Below, piece by piece: positions 44,073-53,020 of a stretch of DNA of 64,000 bases. The position numbers were made by a program, and so were the translations under genes. The stretch comes from Dehalococcoidia bacterium (GTDB taxonomy: Bacteria; Chloroflexota; Dehalococcoidia; Lucifugimonadales; UBA1123): contig VXRN01000023.1 of assembly GCA_009838465.1 (NCBI GenBank), forward strand, positions 62,001 to 126,000, given 5' to 3'. Position 1 is the stretch's first letter. Every line of letters starts with the position of its first letter. Below the pieces are notes generated by a model, which ran no database searches, was not told where the DNA came from, and saw only the letters and a program-made list of their open reading frames with translations.

Positions 44073-44079
44073 GTTTTTC

Positions 44080-44754
44080 TCATTCTTCTAATATCATTCC
44101 AAAGACCACCGGACAGACCACCAGAAACACCGCGTCGAATACTGCCAGGAACGTTGCCCATCGCGCCAGATTCGCATCGTCCTGTGAGTCAAAGACCAAT
44201 CCAGTCGCCTCCGCAGCCCCTATTATGACAGGAACTATCACCGGGAAAAAGAGCGCCGGCAGCATCACCTCGCGCGACCGGGTGTTGACCGACATGGCGC
44301 TGAATATCGTCCCCACAGCGCTTATCCCCAGCGTCGCCAGCAGAATGATCGGTATCAGTTCGGGAACCCACAGCGGCAGGTTGAAGATGATGGCAAACGC
44401 CGGATATACGATAGCCTCCACGATCACCATGAATAGAAAGTTGCCCAGCATCTTGCCGAAGTACAGAGCGTCTCTGCTGACCGGAGCTAACATCAACCCG
44501 TGAAGGTTCCCCCGGTCTTTCTCCAGTCCAAAGGAGCGATTCAGTCCCAGCACTCCACCAAATGTGAACGATACCCACAGAATTCCGGGAGCCACTGCGG
44601 CCACAATTCTGGGAGTCGGATCAATGGCGAAGTTGAACACCACGATGACCAGAAGCCCGAAAAGGACCATGGACAACAGGATGTCTCTGGTTCGGAGTTC
44701 GAGCAGCAGATCCTTAACCAGTATGGCGAACATCGGTCGCAGGTAGCCGATCAT
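44080..44754 (-). CDS. ccmB: heme ABC exporter permease CcmB
   Basis: 224 aa with six hydrophobic segments. VKDLLLELRTRDILLSMVLFGLLVIVVFNFA and the loop LNRSFGLEKDRGNLHGLMLAPVSR are typical of CcmB, the membrane part of the CcmAB complex of cytochrome c maturation. It overlaps the ccmA stop by four bases. CcmC and the rest of the maturation set are not in the window. Confidence 0.9.
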   Translation of the reverse strand: MIGYLRPMFAILVKDLLLELRTRDILLSMVLFGLLVIVVFNFAIDPTPRIVAAVAPGILWVSFTFGGVLGLNRSFGLEKDRGNLHGLMLAPVSRDALYFGKMLGNFLFMVIVEAIVYPAFAIIFNLPLWVPELIPIILLATLGISAVGTIFSAMSVNTRSREVMLPALFFPVIVPVIIGAAEATGLVFDSQDDANLARWATFLAVFDAVFLVVCPVVFGMILEE

Positions 44755-45554
44755 GTGACAGACTCCGATTGCCCAAGATAGGCTTCACGCGCAGTCTCCG
44801 ACTTAGCATCCCCTGAATATGACACTCGCCCATCCGATAGGACGGCCATGCTGTCGCCAAGACGGACAGCGCGTTCGATGTCGTGGGTCGTCATTACAAT
44901 CGCGCGGCGTGGGTCGGTACGCTCGGAAATTATCTTATCCAGAAGGTTTGCAGCCTCATAGTCGAGCCCACTCTCCGGTTCATCCATCAAAAGTATAGGC
45001 GGGTCGTGAAGAAGCGCGCGCGCGATGCTGAAGCGCTTCTTCATACCGTGCGACATGGAGCCGATTCTCTGGTCCAGTCTGGCCTCCATTCCCACCATTT
45101 CGGCCACGGACTCAACTCGCTCGTCTGCATCTGGCACGTCGAACATTCGACAGTAGAATCTCAGATTCTCTCGCGCCGTCAGGTCGTCGTACAAGAGCGG
45201 ATCGTGAGTGACTACGCCGATTTGCTTCCTGAGCGCGGCCCCACTTATATCAGAACTGAGTCCGCCGACCAGGATCTGTCCCGAATCGGGCTTGGAGAGC
45301 GTCGCCAGTATCTTCAGCAGCGTTGTCTTGCCCGATCCATTCGCGCCCACCAGGCTCAGAGTCTGTCCCCAGGGCACATCGAGATCAATGCCGCGCAGAA
45401 CCCGTGTCCGCCCGAACGACTTGACGACTCCCCGTACACGGACAGCAAAGTCCGAGTTGAATTCGGCGTCCTGACCTTGTGAACGGCTATCGTACAGTTT
45501 GCCGCTCCCACTCTTCCCTGAGTATCCCGTAGTGGACCATATCCACTCGCTCAT
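44751..45554 (-). CDS. ccmA: heme ABC exporter ATP-binding protein CcmA
   Basis: ABC ATPase of up to 267 aa. Walker A GANGSGKTTL, signature SHGMKKR in place of LSGGQ, Walker B ILLMDEP and the switch His in MTTHD. It energises the CcmB partner encoded directly downstream (four-base overlap). The first ATG (45554) lies 68 bp inside the upstream GNAT gene and has a weak ribosome site; the conserved part begins near VRGVVKSFGR, so translation may start later at a non-ATG codon such as CTG. Start confidence is low, identity is high. Confidence 0.85.
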   Translation of the reverse strand: MSEWIWSTTGYSGKSGSGKLYDSRSQGQDAEFNSDFAVRVRGVVKSFGRTRVLRGIDLDVPWGQTLSLVGANGSGKTTLLKILATLSKPDSGQILVGGLSSDISGAALRKQIGVVTHDPLLYDDLTARENLRFYCRMFDVPDADERVESVAEMVGMEARLDQRIGSMSHGMKKRFSIARALLHDPPILLMDEPESGLDYEAANLLDKIISERTDPRRAIVMTTHDIERAVRLGDSMAVLSDGRVSYSGDAKSETAREAYLGQSESVT

Positions 45555-46044
45555 CCGGGGTGACCGGGTTGGGCGGTTCCTGGCTTCTCAGAATTCCCTC
45601 CCTCTTCATGCCGAGCTTCTCCATCACCCTCCAGGACTGCCGATTCAGAATATCCGCCCGGGCGCTGACCTTTGCAATGTCGAAGTTCTTGAATGACCAG
45701 TCTATGACCGCGGCAGCGGCCTCGACTGTGAAACCCTTGCCCCAATGGGCGCTGGCGATACCATAACCAAGTTCGGCTGTCTGGCTTGCCGGGTCTATCC
45801 TGATGTTGATACCGCCGATGACCCTTCCGTCAAAACTGATCGCGAATCTTGGCTGAACATTCCACGCGGTAAGGAACGATGCAGCAACGTAGGTTTCAGC
45901 GTGTATATACTCGTAGGGAGACGGCAGCGGCAGAAAGCGACTGAATTCCGGTTCTTTCGCGTAGGCATACACGTCGTCAACGTCCTTGAGTCTGAAAGGA
46001 CGCAAGAGCAGTCGCTCGGTCTTGATCTCTGTTGGCTCTGGCAT
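45487..46044 (-). CDS. GNAT acetyltransferase, RimJ/RimL-like
   Basis: 185 aa. TERLLLRPFRLKDVDDVYAYAKEPEF is the standard opening of the RimJ/RimL group, and YGIASAHWGKGFTVEAAAAV is its acetyl-CoA loop (WGKGxxxEA). The NRQSWRVMEKLGMKREG segment confirms it. It acetylates an unknown amine or protein N-terminus. GGAGG lies about 13 bases upstream of the ATG. Its 3' end overlaps the annotated start of ccmA by 68 bp. Confidence 0.9.
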   Translation of the reverse strand: MPEPTEIKTERLLLRPFRLKDVDDVYAYAKEPEFSRFLPLPSPYEYIHAETYVAASFLTAWNVQPRFAISFDGRVIGGINIRIDPASQTAELGYGIASAHWGKGFTVEAAAAVIDWSFKNFDIAKVSARADILNRQSWRVMEKLGMKREGILRSQEPPNPVTPDERVDMVHYGILREEWERQTVR

Positions 46045-46153
46045 CGAAATTGACCCTCCTCCGAAAGTATAACTATAATTTAGCTATTGCAAACAGTCGG
46101 AGTAAGGGTCGCTGAGCCCGTGGTAGTCGCAGCGGCAGCAATCGAGGTATTGA

Positions 46154-46582
46154 ATGGCTACAATAGAACAACTTCAGCAGCAATACGAAAGCCTGAACGA
46201 CGTCCATGTCCAGCCGGTCCGCACTGAAGAGGACATAGACATCGGCTGCCTGCTCGCCTTTGACTACGACTATCCCGACAGCGGGGCCGAGGTCGTAATA
46301 GACACAGACGAATTCACCGCCGTCTGCCCCTGGACGAACCTGCCCGATTTCGGCGAACTGATCATCACCTACGTGCCGGACCGGACCTGCATCGAACTCA
46401 AGTCGCTCAAATACTACCTGCTCAGCTATACCGGCGTCGGAATCGTGCAGGAACACGCCGCCAACCGCATCCTTAACGACCTGTTCGCTCTGTGCAGTCC
46501 ACATCGCATGACCATATCGCTCGACTACAAAGTGCGTGGCGGCCTGCACACTGCTGTAACAGTCAGCCGCGAAAGGGATTAA
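46154..46582 (+). CDS. queF: 7-cyano-7-deazaguanine reductase (QueF)
   Basis: 142 aa, the unimodular QueF type. The nucleophile C58 lies in TDEFTAVCPWTNLPDF with the catalytic D65, followed by the QueF motif E-L-K-S-L-K-Y-Y (from E81) and E100-H. It reduces preQ0 to preQ1 with NADPH, a step of queuosine synthesis in the cytosol. No other queuosine gene is present here, and no preQ1 riboswitch was seen in the 109-bp upstream gap. AATCGAGGTATTGA precedes the ATG. Confidence 0.95.
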   Translation: MATIEQLQQQYESLNDVHVQPVRTEEDIDIGCLLAFDYDYPDSGAEVVIDTDEFTAVCPWTNLPDFGELIITYVPDRTCIELKSLKYYLLSYTGVGIVQEHAANRILNDLFALCSPHRMTISLDYKVRGGLHTAVTVSRERD

Positions 46583-46588
46583 GCCAGG

Positions 46589-46618
46589 TTCATACGCCGT
46601 CCGCAAGTAGAGTATAAT
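46589..46618 (+). promoter_or_regulatory. promoter for the SDR-HAD pair
   Basis: TTCATA (46589-46594), 18-base spacer, perfect TATAAT (46613-46618), 51 bp before the ATG at 46669. Confidence 0.5.
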
Positions 46619-46668
46619 GTCCGTCAGAGTGGACTAATCTCTTATCCTATCTCCCCAGGAGGACCACT

Positions 46669-47430
46669 ATGAGACTCGAAGGCAAAGTTGCCCTGATTAC
46701 CGGAGGAGCGAGGGGCATGGGAGCCGCCGAGGCCAAGCTCTTCTCCCGCGAGGGCGCAAAGGTAGTCATTGCCGATGTGCTGGAGGAAGAAGGCCAGCAG
46801 ACCGAGGCCGAAATCAACGAGACGGGCGGAGATGCCATATTCGTCCGACTGGATGTCACTCAGCAGTCCGAATGGGACGCTGCCATCAGGCAGACGATAG
46901 AACAGTTTGGAAAGCTGGATATCGTGGTCAACAATGCCGGTATCGCGTACAGGAACTCCATTGAGGACACGACCGTCGAAGCCTGGGACCGCGTCATGGA
47001 CATCAACGCCAAGGGTGTCTTCTTTGGCACAAAAGCCGCCATAGCCCAGATGAAAGAGCAGGGAACGGGCGGCTCCATCGTGAACATATCCTCCATTAGC
47101 GGCAACATAGGCCAGGACACGGTGAGCGCGGTGTACAATGCCTCCAAGGGAGCGGTGCGCATCTTCACCAAGTCCGCTGCTGTCCAGCACGCCTCGGATG
47201 GAATCCGCGTCAATACGATACACCCAGGGCCGATAGAGACGCCGATGACCGCCGATGGTCGCGCCAATGCGGAGCGCATCGGCGACTACACCGTCGCTGA
47301 TAACACACCAATGGGACGTTACGGCAAGCCGGAGGAGGTCGCCTACGGCGCGCTGTTCCTGGCCTCAGAAGAGTCCTCGTACGTAACTGGCTCGGAGATA
47401 ATCATAGACGGCGGATACATGGCCCAGTAG
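46669..47430 (+). CDS. short-chain dehydrogenase/reductase
   Basis: 253 aa, classic SDR. TGGARGMG cofactor loop, NNAGIA, catalytic Ser in NISSISG, YNASK, and IHPGPIETPM; the Asp after the second strand (IADVL) suggests NAD rather than NADP. It resembles cyclopentanol or 3-alpha-hydroxysteroid dehydrogenases. CCCAGGAGGACCACT precedes the ATG. The HAD-IIA gene follows three bases after the stop, so they form an operon. Substrate unknown. Confidence 0.92.
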   Translation: MRLEGKVALITGGARGMGAAEAKLFSREGAKVVIADVLEEEGQQTEAEINETGGDAIFVRLDVTQQSEWDAAIRQTIEQFGKLDIVVNNAGIAYRNSIEDTTVEAWDRVMDINAKGVFFGTKAAIAQMKEQGTGGSIVNISSISGNIGQDTVSAVYNASKGAVRIFTKSAAVQHASDGIRVNTIHPGPIETPMTADGRANAERIGDYTVADNTPMGRYGKPEEVAYGALFLASEESSYVTGSEIIIDGGYMAQ

Positions 47431-47433
47431 CTG

Positions 47434-48276
47434 ATGGCGCGGATACCTCAGACGACATTCCGGGAACTGGCAGACCGCTATTCCACGATTCTGTTCGATG
47501 CCTATGGGGTCCTGGCCGGATCGAACTCAGTTGAGCCCGAGGCGCCGGCGGCTGTCGAACTGCTCCACACCCTGAACAAGCCTTACTTCGTTCTCACCAA
47601 CGATTCGTCCGCTCTGGCCGAGACCAGGGCCGCCAGCTATGGATCGCTGGGTCTCCCGATAGATGAGAGCCGAATAATAACGTCGGGGAGTCTGCTCACG
47701 GGCTACTTTGCTGAACACGACCTTGCCGGTTCGCGCTGCGTCGTACTGGGTCCGCCGGACAGCCTTCGTTACGTTGAGGTTGCCGGTGGCTGCGTCGTCC
47801 CGTATGAAGCCGACTTCGACGTGCTGGTGATAGGCGACCAGTCGGGATTCCCGTTCCTGGAAGCGGCCGACACGGTTCTCAGCGCGCTGTTCCGCAAGAT
47901 CGACGCGAGGGAGTCCGTGAGCCTGATCCTTCCCAACCCCGACCTGATCTACCCAGAAGGCGACGGATTCGGCTTCGCCAGCGGCTCTGTGGCCTTGATA
48001 TTCGAGTCCGCGCTTGCGCTCCGATACCCTGTCAGACCCGACTTGCGCTTCACGCGGCTCGGCAAACCCCATCCCGCTATATACCGTGAAGCGTACAGTC
48101 GCAGCGCAACAATGGACATGGTGATGATCGGCGACCAGATCGAGACCGACATCAAGGGTGCGAACGACTTCGGAATAGCGTCCGCGCTCATAAGCACCGG
48201 CGTCACAGGCTACGACGTGTCTCAACTGCCCGAATCCGAACGTCCCGACTATCTCATCGAATCCCTGGCAATCTAA
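47434..48276 (+). CDS. HAD-IIA (NagD-like) phosphatase
   Basis: 280 aa. Motif I ILFDAYGVLAGS, motif II FVLTNDSSA, the C2-type cap in the middle, motif III GKPHPAIY and motif IV MVMIGDQIETDIKGAND. The second Asp of motif I is a Tyr, which is unusual for a phosphatase of this group (normally DxDGV) and is shared by the TIGR01459-like branch. It follows the SDR gene by three bases. Substrate unknown; dephosphorylation of a sugar or nucleotide is the usual activity. Confidence 0.85.
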   Translation: MARIPQTTFRELADRYSTILFDAYGVLAGSNSVEPEAPAAVELLHTLNKPYFVLTNDSSALAETRAASYGSLGLPIDESRIITSGSLLTGYFAEHDLAGSRCVVLGPPDSLRYVEVAGGCVVPYEADFDVLVIGDQSGFPFLEAADTVLSALFRKIDARESVSLILPNPDLIYPEGDGFGFASGSVALIFESALALRYPVRPDLRFTRLGKPHPAIYREAYSRSATMDMVMIGDQIETDIKGANDFGIASALISTGVTGYDVSQLPESERPDYLIESLAI

Positions 48277-48303
48277 CCGCGACCTTAACAAGGGGAGTCA
48301 AAA

Positions 48304-48346
48304 GTCCCTTCCTCCTCGATGTGGGAAGGTTAGGACGGGGGTGAAG
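48304..48346 (+). repeat. CTCCCTTGATGGGAG repeat family, copy 3 (variant)
   Basis: GTCCCTTCCTCC-TCGATG-TGGGAAGGTTAGGACGGGGGTGA: same layout as the other copies with stem bases changed on both sides, between convergent HAD and ABC genes. Confidence 0.65.
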
Positions 48347-48367
48347 CTCTTGGGGACAGTCTCCACC

Positions 48368-49357
48368 CTAATCCGCCGCGCTCTCCTCTATCTCCACCGG
48401 GTTGTAGCACGCCAGCGTATGACCGGCTTCCACCTCTAACAATGGCGGCCTGGGACTCGTGCGACATTCCACTGTCGCCTTGGTGCAACGATGCAGGAAT
48501 GGGCACTGGTCCGGCGGGTCCAACATCTGCGGCGGCGCGCCCGTCATCGGCTGAAGTCTCTGGCCTGCGGCGTCCAACCTGGGCACCGACTGGAACAGGC
48601 CTGACGTGTACGGGTGCATCGGACGTCGGAACAGCGTTACAGTGTCCGCGAACTCAACCACGTAGCCGCCGTATATCACGGCCACCTTCTCCGCCATCTG
48701 CGCGATCACTCCCAGGTCGTGAGTAACCAGCATGATCGCCGTTTTGCTCTCCTGCCGCAATTCGCGCATCCTCTGGAGAATCTCCGCCTGTAGGGTAACG
48801 TCCAGGTTGGAGGTCGGCTCGTCGGCTATCAGCACCCTCGGCCTCAGCGCTACCCCAATCGCCATCATTACGCGCTGCGCCATTCCGCCGCTCAACTGGA
48901 ACGGATACCTGTTGAGCATACCTCCGGCGTCCGGTATCCCCATATTGGAGAGAAGATCAACCGCGATGTCTCGTGCTTGCCGTTTGCTCATGCCGGTGTG
49001 CTCCAGCATGAGCTCCTCGACCTGCTTGCCGATAGTGATAACCGGATTCAGAGCCGAAGTCGCGTCCTGGAACACGAGCGAAATCTCCCGTCCCCTGATA
49101 TGACGCATCTCGTCGTCTTTCAGACTCAGGAGGTCGCGCCCTTCATACAGTATCTCGCCGCCCACTACCTTTCCCGGGAATGGCACCAGTCGCATGATGG
49201 ACAGCGCGGTCATCGTCTTTCCGGACCCGCTCTCTCCCATCACGCCGAGTACGCTGTTCTCCTCGAGCGACAGTGACACACCGTTCACCGCCTTCACGAC
49301 TCCCTCACGGGTGGCAAAGTAGGTGTGAAGGTTTCGTATCTCCAACAAAGGTGGCAT
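48368..49357 (-). CDS. oligopeptide/dipeptide ABC transporter ATPase (OppD/DppD-like), orphan
   Basis: 329 aa. Walker A GESGSGKT, LSGGMAQRV signature, Walker B VLIADEPTSNLD, switch MLVTHD, and the C-terminal oligopeptide domain with the Cys-rich CPFLHRC...C...CY iron-sulfur-like motif of OppD/DppD. GGAAGG lies ten bases before the ATG at 49357; a longer frame from 49429 adds non-conserved residues. No permease, binding protein or second ATPase gene is adjacent, so it must work with components elsewhere. Followed downstream by a REP copy. Confidence 0.9.
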   Translation of the reverse strand: MPPLLEIRNLHTYFATREGVVKAVNGVSLSLEENSVLGVMGESGSGKTMTALSIMRLVPFPGKVVGGEILYEGRDLLSLKDDEMRHIRGREISLVFQDATSALNPVITIGKQVEELMLEHTGMSKRQARDIAVDLLSNMGIPDAGGMLNRYPFQLSGGMAQRVMMAIGVALRPRVLIADEPTSNLDVTLQAEILQRMRELRQESKTAIMLVTHDLGVIAQMAEKVAVIYGGYVVEFADTVTLFRRPMHPYTSGLFQSVPRLDAAGQRLQPMTGAPPQMLDPPDQCPFLHRCTKATVECRTSPRPPLLEVEAGHTLACYNPVEIEESAAD

Positions 49358-49413
49358 CGCTGTGCTGCCTTCCCCTAAAGACTCCGTTAAGTCAATGCGC
49401 ACGCGGCGCGAAA

Positions 49414-49453
49414 GTCCCCTCTCCCTCAAGGGAGAGGGCTAGGGTGAGGGTGA
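49414..49453 (+). repeat. CTCCCTTGATGGGAG repeat family, copy 4
   Basis: GTCCCCTCTCCCT-CAA-GGGAGAGGG followed by CTAGGGTGAGGGTGA: an almost perfect stem with a minimal loop, in the gap upstream of the ABC gene and downstream of the PHP gene. Confidence 0.75.
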
Positions 49454-49531
49454 CCGTCCCAAAGATACAAGGCTCATTCTGAACAACGCATCCAGCCCAT
49501 CCAGGCATCCCGTATATCTTGTTTCAGACAC

Positions 49532-50287
49532 TCACCCCGCCGCCGCCGACATCTCGAACTGTATCCTCCGCTGCGGCTCCCGGCCCCTATCCAGGATAAC
49601 CGGCTTGTGCCGGCCAGCCTGTAGCTCCACGATGAGATCGTCCAGGCACGTAATCCTCCGCTCGAACTCCGTCGCATAGGTTCCAACGTCCTCCAGTCTG
49701 TGCGCGTCGCTCGCTCCGGTGCCCGGCAGCCCGAACCAGTCCGCCAGATCATGACTGAAAGCGTTCTCTTCCGGCAACCCGCGCCCGTTCAGCAACTCCA
49801 CGGCGTTTACCATGTCGAACACGTCGTTGCGCGACGCGCGCTCCAGCATTTCTCGATATGCCTCGGAGTTGACATCGGCCTCTTTGCGATACGTTCGCCG
49901 GTAGGGATGCGCCACCACCATCGCGCCGTTCTCCCTGTCCAGCTTGTCCTTCACGAAGCCAGCTCTGTGCATGCCGAAGATGTACCGCCGCAACCCGTAC
50001 ACCAGCACGTGCCCTTCCTCCGTCGTAACCTCGCAGCCCGGCAGCACCAGGAAATTGTGCCGCTTCGAGAGATCCTCCACCTCCCGGTGGTCCCAGAACC
50101 CGTCGTGATCGGTAATGCAGACTCCGTCTAGTCCAAGGCGTTTGGCTTCCTCTATAAGCTCATCCGCATCAATGAAACTGTCAACCGAAGTAGGGTAGGT
50201 GTGAGTATGAATGTCTATTATCAACGGCGTCCGCGTCTGCTCCCAAGTCTGAATTACCGGTTCCCGCCCAATTCTAACACAACTCAC
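49532..50287 (-). CDS. PHP-domain phosphoesterase
   Basis: 251 aa. Metal ligands appear in order: DIHTHTYP, ITDHDGFWDH, LPGCEVTTEEGH, VVAHPYR and GTGASDAH, the pattern of PHP enzymes such as nucleoside 3',5'-bisphosphate or histidinol phosphatases. The N-terminal 20 residues are not conserved, so the true start may be the TTG near 50224 that gives LIIDIHTHT. Function not certain. It is divergent from clpC. Confidence 0.83.
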   Translation of the reverse strand: MSCVRIGREPVIQTWEQTRTPLIIDIHTHTYPTSVDSFIDADELIEEAKRLGLDGVCITDHDGFWDHREVEDLSKRHNFLVLPGCEVTTEEGHVLVYGLRRYIFGMHRAGFVKDKLDRENGAMVVAHPYRRTYRKEADVNSEAYREMLERASRNDVFDMVNAVELLNGRGLPEENAFSHDLADWFGLPGTGASDAHRLEDVGTYATEFERRITCLDDLIVELQAGRHKPVILDRGREPQRRIQFEMSAAAG

Positions 50288-50422
50288 CCATCAGTCCGCC
50301 TAGTGTTAACCATTTTTCCCTAAGCGAGTCCAAGATGAGTTGTCTCATATCAAGTCTATTGCTACAATATATTCATATATCCTCACCTGCATTGAAAACT
50401 GACAATTGAAAAGGAACTCATC

Positions 50423-52873
50423 ATGGTACTACGTCCCGAGAATTTCACAGAACAGGCGCGCGAAGTCCTTCGCGAGTCGCAGGAGATAATGCGCCGCTAC
50501 CGTCATGCCCAGTGGGACGCAGAGCATATCTTAATGGCTCTCCTCCAACAGGAGGAAGGAGTTCCGGCCGCCACGCTGAACGAACTGGGACCGTCGGCGG
50601 ACGCAATGCGCGCCCGGCTTCACGCCCTACTGGACACCGCACCAAAGCTCGCCCGCGAGTCCAACCAGGTCTTCATGACACCGAGGGCCGAGCGCGCCCT
50701 CGCCCGCGCGAAGGCTGAGGCCGACCGCTTCAACGATGAGTTCGTTAGCTCCGAGCATCTCCTGATCGCCCTGACCCAAGAGGAGGGCGGCCCCGTTGCC
50801 TATGTCCTCAGGGAATTCGGCATAGATACCGAGAAGGTCTATCAGGCCCTTCAGAAAATGCGCGGCTCCCACCGCGTCACTGACGAAAGGGCCGAGAGTC
50901 GCTACGGTGGGCTCCAGCGTTACACGATTGATCTGACAGAGCTGGCCACCAGCGGGAAACTGGACCCGGTTATAGGGCGCGAGGTCGAGATACACCGCGT
51001 CATGCAGACGCTCATCCGCCGCACCAAGAACAACCCGGTCCTGATTGGCGGAGCGGGCGTCGGCAAGACCGCCATTGCCGAGGGACTTGCCCAGTCCATA
51101 GTATCCGGCGACGGGCCCGATGAAGTCAGAGACAGGCGCGTGCTTGCGCTCGACATGGGCGCGCTCGTCGCCGGCGCCAAATTCAGAGGCGAGTTCGAGG
51201 AACGCCTCAAGTCCGTCATGGACGAGATACGTGAGGCCCAGGGCGAAATCATCCTGTTCATAGACGAGCTCCACACCGTCGTCGGAGCCGGGGCCGCCGA
51301 GGGCTCCATTGACGCCTCCAACATGATGAAGCCCGCGCTCGCACGCGGCGAACTCCAGGTCGTCGGCGCAACGACGGAGGACGAGTACCGACGCTATATA
51401 GAGCGCGACGCAGCGCTCGAAAGGCGCTTCCAGCCTGTGCTGGTCGAGGAGCCTGACACCGAAGTCGCGTTGGAGATGCTGAAGGGACTGCGTCCCAAGT
51501 ATGAGGCCCATCACAAGGTGGAGATCACCGATGAGGCTGTTGAGGCCGCCGTGAACCTCAGCCAGCGATACATCTCGGACCGCCTTCTGCCCGATAAGGC
51601 GGTTGATCTCATAGACGAGTCCGCTTCTCGCCTCCGCATAGAGGCTCAGGCCAGGCCCTCCGACCTGGTAGAAACCGAGGCGCGCACCAACCGCCTGCTG
51701 GACGAGGAACAGGCCGCCTCCCAGCGCGCCGAATACGAGTTGGCTGCCCAACTCCGCTCCGAGCGTCTCCGTCTCATAGAGGAATATGAAACCCGCCGTG
51801 CCCAGGTCCCCAGCGCCGAAATGGAGATGGTGGTCACCCCCGAGCACATCGGCAAACTAATCGCCACCTGGACGGGAATCCCCGTTGACCGCCTGCTCGA
51901 AAGCGAGGCCGAAAAACTGCTGCACATGGAGGAGCGGCTGCACGAGCGCGTCATCGGCCAGGAGGAAGCCATCGTCGCGGTCTCCGACGCCGTTCGTCGC
52001 GCCCGCGCCGGCCTGAAGGATCCCAAGCGGCCCATCGGCAGCTTCATCTTCCTCGGTCCGACTGGAGTCGGCAAGACCGAACTCGCTCGCTCCCTCGCCG
52101 AGTACCTCTTCGACGACGAGCAGAACATGGTTCGTCTTGACATGTCCGAGCACATGGAGAAACACACGGTTTCGCGGCTCATAGGCGCGCCGCCCGGCTA
52201 CATCGGTTTCGACCAGGGCGGTCAGCTTACCGAGGCCGTGCGTCGTCGCCCGTTCCGCGTCATACTGTTCGACGAGATCGAAAAGGCGCATCCAGACGTG
52301 TTCAACATTCTGCTCCAGATCCTGGAAGACGGACGGCTGACCGACGGTCACGGCAGGACCGTGGACTTCCGCAACACGCTCGTGATTATGACCAGCAACC
52401 TGGGCACCGGCTTGGACCCTGTACAGCAGGTCGGATTCCTGCGCGACTCCAACGGCGACGACAGGGAGCGCCGCCACGCCGCCGCCGAAGAATCCCTCAA
52501 ACGCGCCTTCAGGCCGGAGTTCCTGAACCGCATAGACGCCACTATAATCTTCGACCCGCTCACCGAGGAGCAGATCCGGCAGGTCGTTGACATCAGCGTG
52601 TCCGAAGTGGCGAATCGCTTGTCCGAGCACGGTGTAACCATCGAGCTGACCGACGACGCCCGCGACTGGCTCGCCCGCGAAGGCTACGACAGGATATTCG
52701 GCGCGAGGCCGCTACGTCGCGCGGTCCAGCGTTTCATAGAAAACCCACTCTCGCGCAAGATACTCGCCCGCGAGTTCACAGAGGGCGATCACATCACCGC
52801 GGACACAACTGAAGACGGCTCCTCATTGGGATTTTCCAAGATCGTCCGTGAGCCGGAGTTCGCGACCGTATGA
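50423..52873 (+). CDS. clpC: ClpC-type AAA+ chaperone, Clp protease ATPase subunit
   Basis: 816 aa. Two N-terminal Clp repeats (residues 1-145), first AAA+ domain with GGAGVGKT near residue 210, a short middle domain of about 50 residues with a UVR-like helix ([15 protein letters not shown]), and a second AAA+ domain with GPTGVGKT near residue 545. The short middle domain points to ClpC rather than ClpB. It unfolds proteins, normally for ClpP. No McsB or CtsR genes are adjacent. AAGGAA precedes the ATG. A hairpin follows the gene. Confidence 0.92.
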   Translation: MVLRPENFTEQAREVLRESQEIMRRYRHAQWDAEHILMALLQQEEGVPAATLNELGPSADAMRARLHALLDTAPKLARESNQVFMTPRAERALARAKAEADRFNDEFVSSEHLLIALTQEEGGPVAYVLREFGIDTEKVYQALQKMRGSHRVTDERAESRYGGLQRYTIDLTELATSGKLDPVIGREVEIHRVMQTLIRRTKNNPVLIGGAGVGKTAIAEGLAQSIVSGDGPDEVRDRRVLALDMGALVAGAKFRGEFEERLKSVMDEIREAQGEIILFIDELHTVVGAGAAEGSIDASNMMKPALARGELQVVGATTEDEYRRYIERDAALERRFQPVLVEEPDTEVALEMLKGLRPKYEAHHKVEITDEAVEAAVNLSQRYISDRLLPDKAVDLIDESASRLRIEAQARPSDLVETEARTNRLLDEEQAASQRAEYELAAQLRSERLRLIEEYETRRAQVPSAEMEMVVTPEHIGKLIATWTGIPVDRLLESEAEKLLHMEERLHERVIGQEEAIVAVSDAVRRARAGLKDPKRPIGSFIFLGPTGVGKTELARSLAEYLFDDEQNMVRLDMSEHMEKHTVSRLIGAPPGYIGFDQGGQLTEAVRRRPFRVILFDEIEKAHPDVFNILLQILEDGRLTDGHGRTVDFRNTLVIMTSNLGTGLDPVQQVGFLRDSNGDDRERRHAAAEESLKRAFRPEFLNRIDATIIFDPLTEEQIRQVVDISVSEVANRLSEHGVTIELTDDARDWLAREGYDRIFGARPLRRAVQRFIENPLSRKILAREFTEGDHITADTTEDGSSLGFSKIVREPEFATV

Positions 52874-52879
52874 CCAGCC

Positions 52880-52924
52880 GTCTGATACCATCAGACAGAG
52901 GCGGGCCGGGAACGGGCCGCCTCT
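52880..52924 (+). terminator. hairpins after clpC, possible terminator
   Basis: A 6-bp stem GTCTGA/TCAGAC (52880-52896) followed by a GC-rich stem AGAGGCGG/CCGCCTCT (52897-52924). The T-tract after it is poor, so termination would be weak or protein-dependent. Confidence 0.4.
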
Positions 52925-53020
52925 CCAATTCCGCTGCGGAACGGCATCCACGCGAAGCCAAATCTATGATCTGTATGAATTGCCAGTAGACAAAATTATG
53001 AGGGGACAATAATAGCCAGG

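Noticed and set aside
46045-46153. preQ1 riboswitch ahead of queF
   Set aside because: No short pseudoknot-type element with the expected A-rich tail is visible in the 109-bp gap.
50627-51847. 406-codon open frame on the minus strand
   Set aside because: Antisense to clpC, whose motifs are unambiguous on the plus strand.
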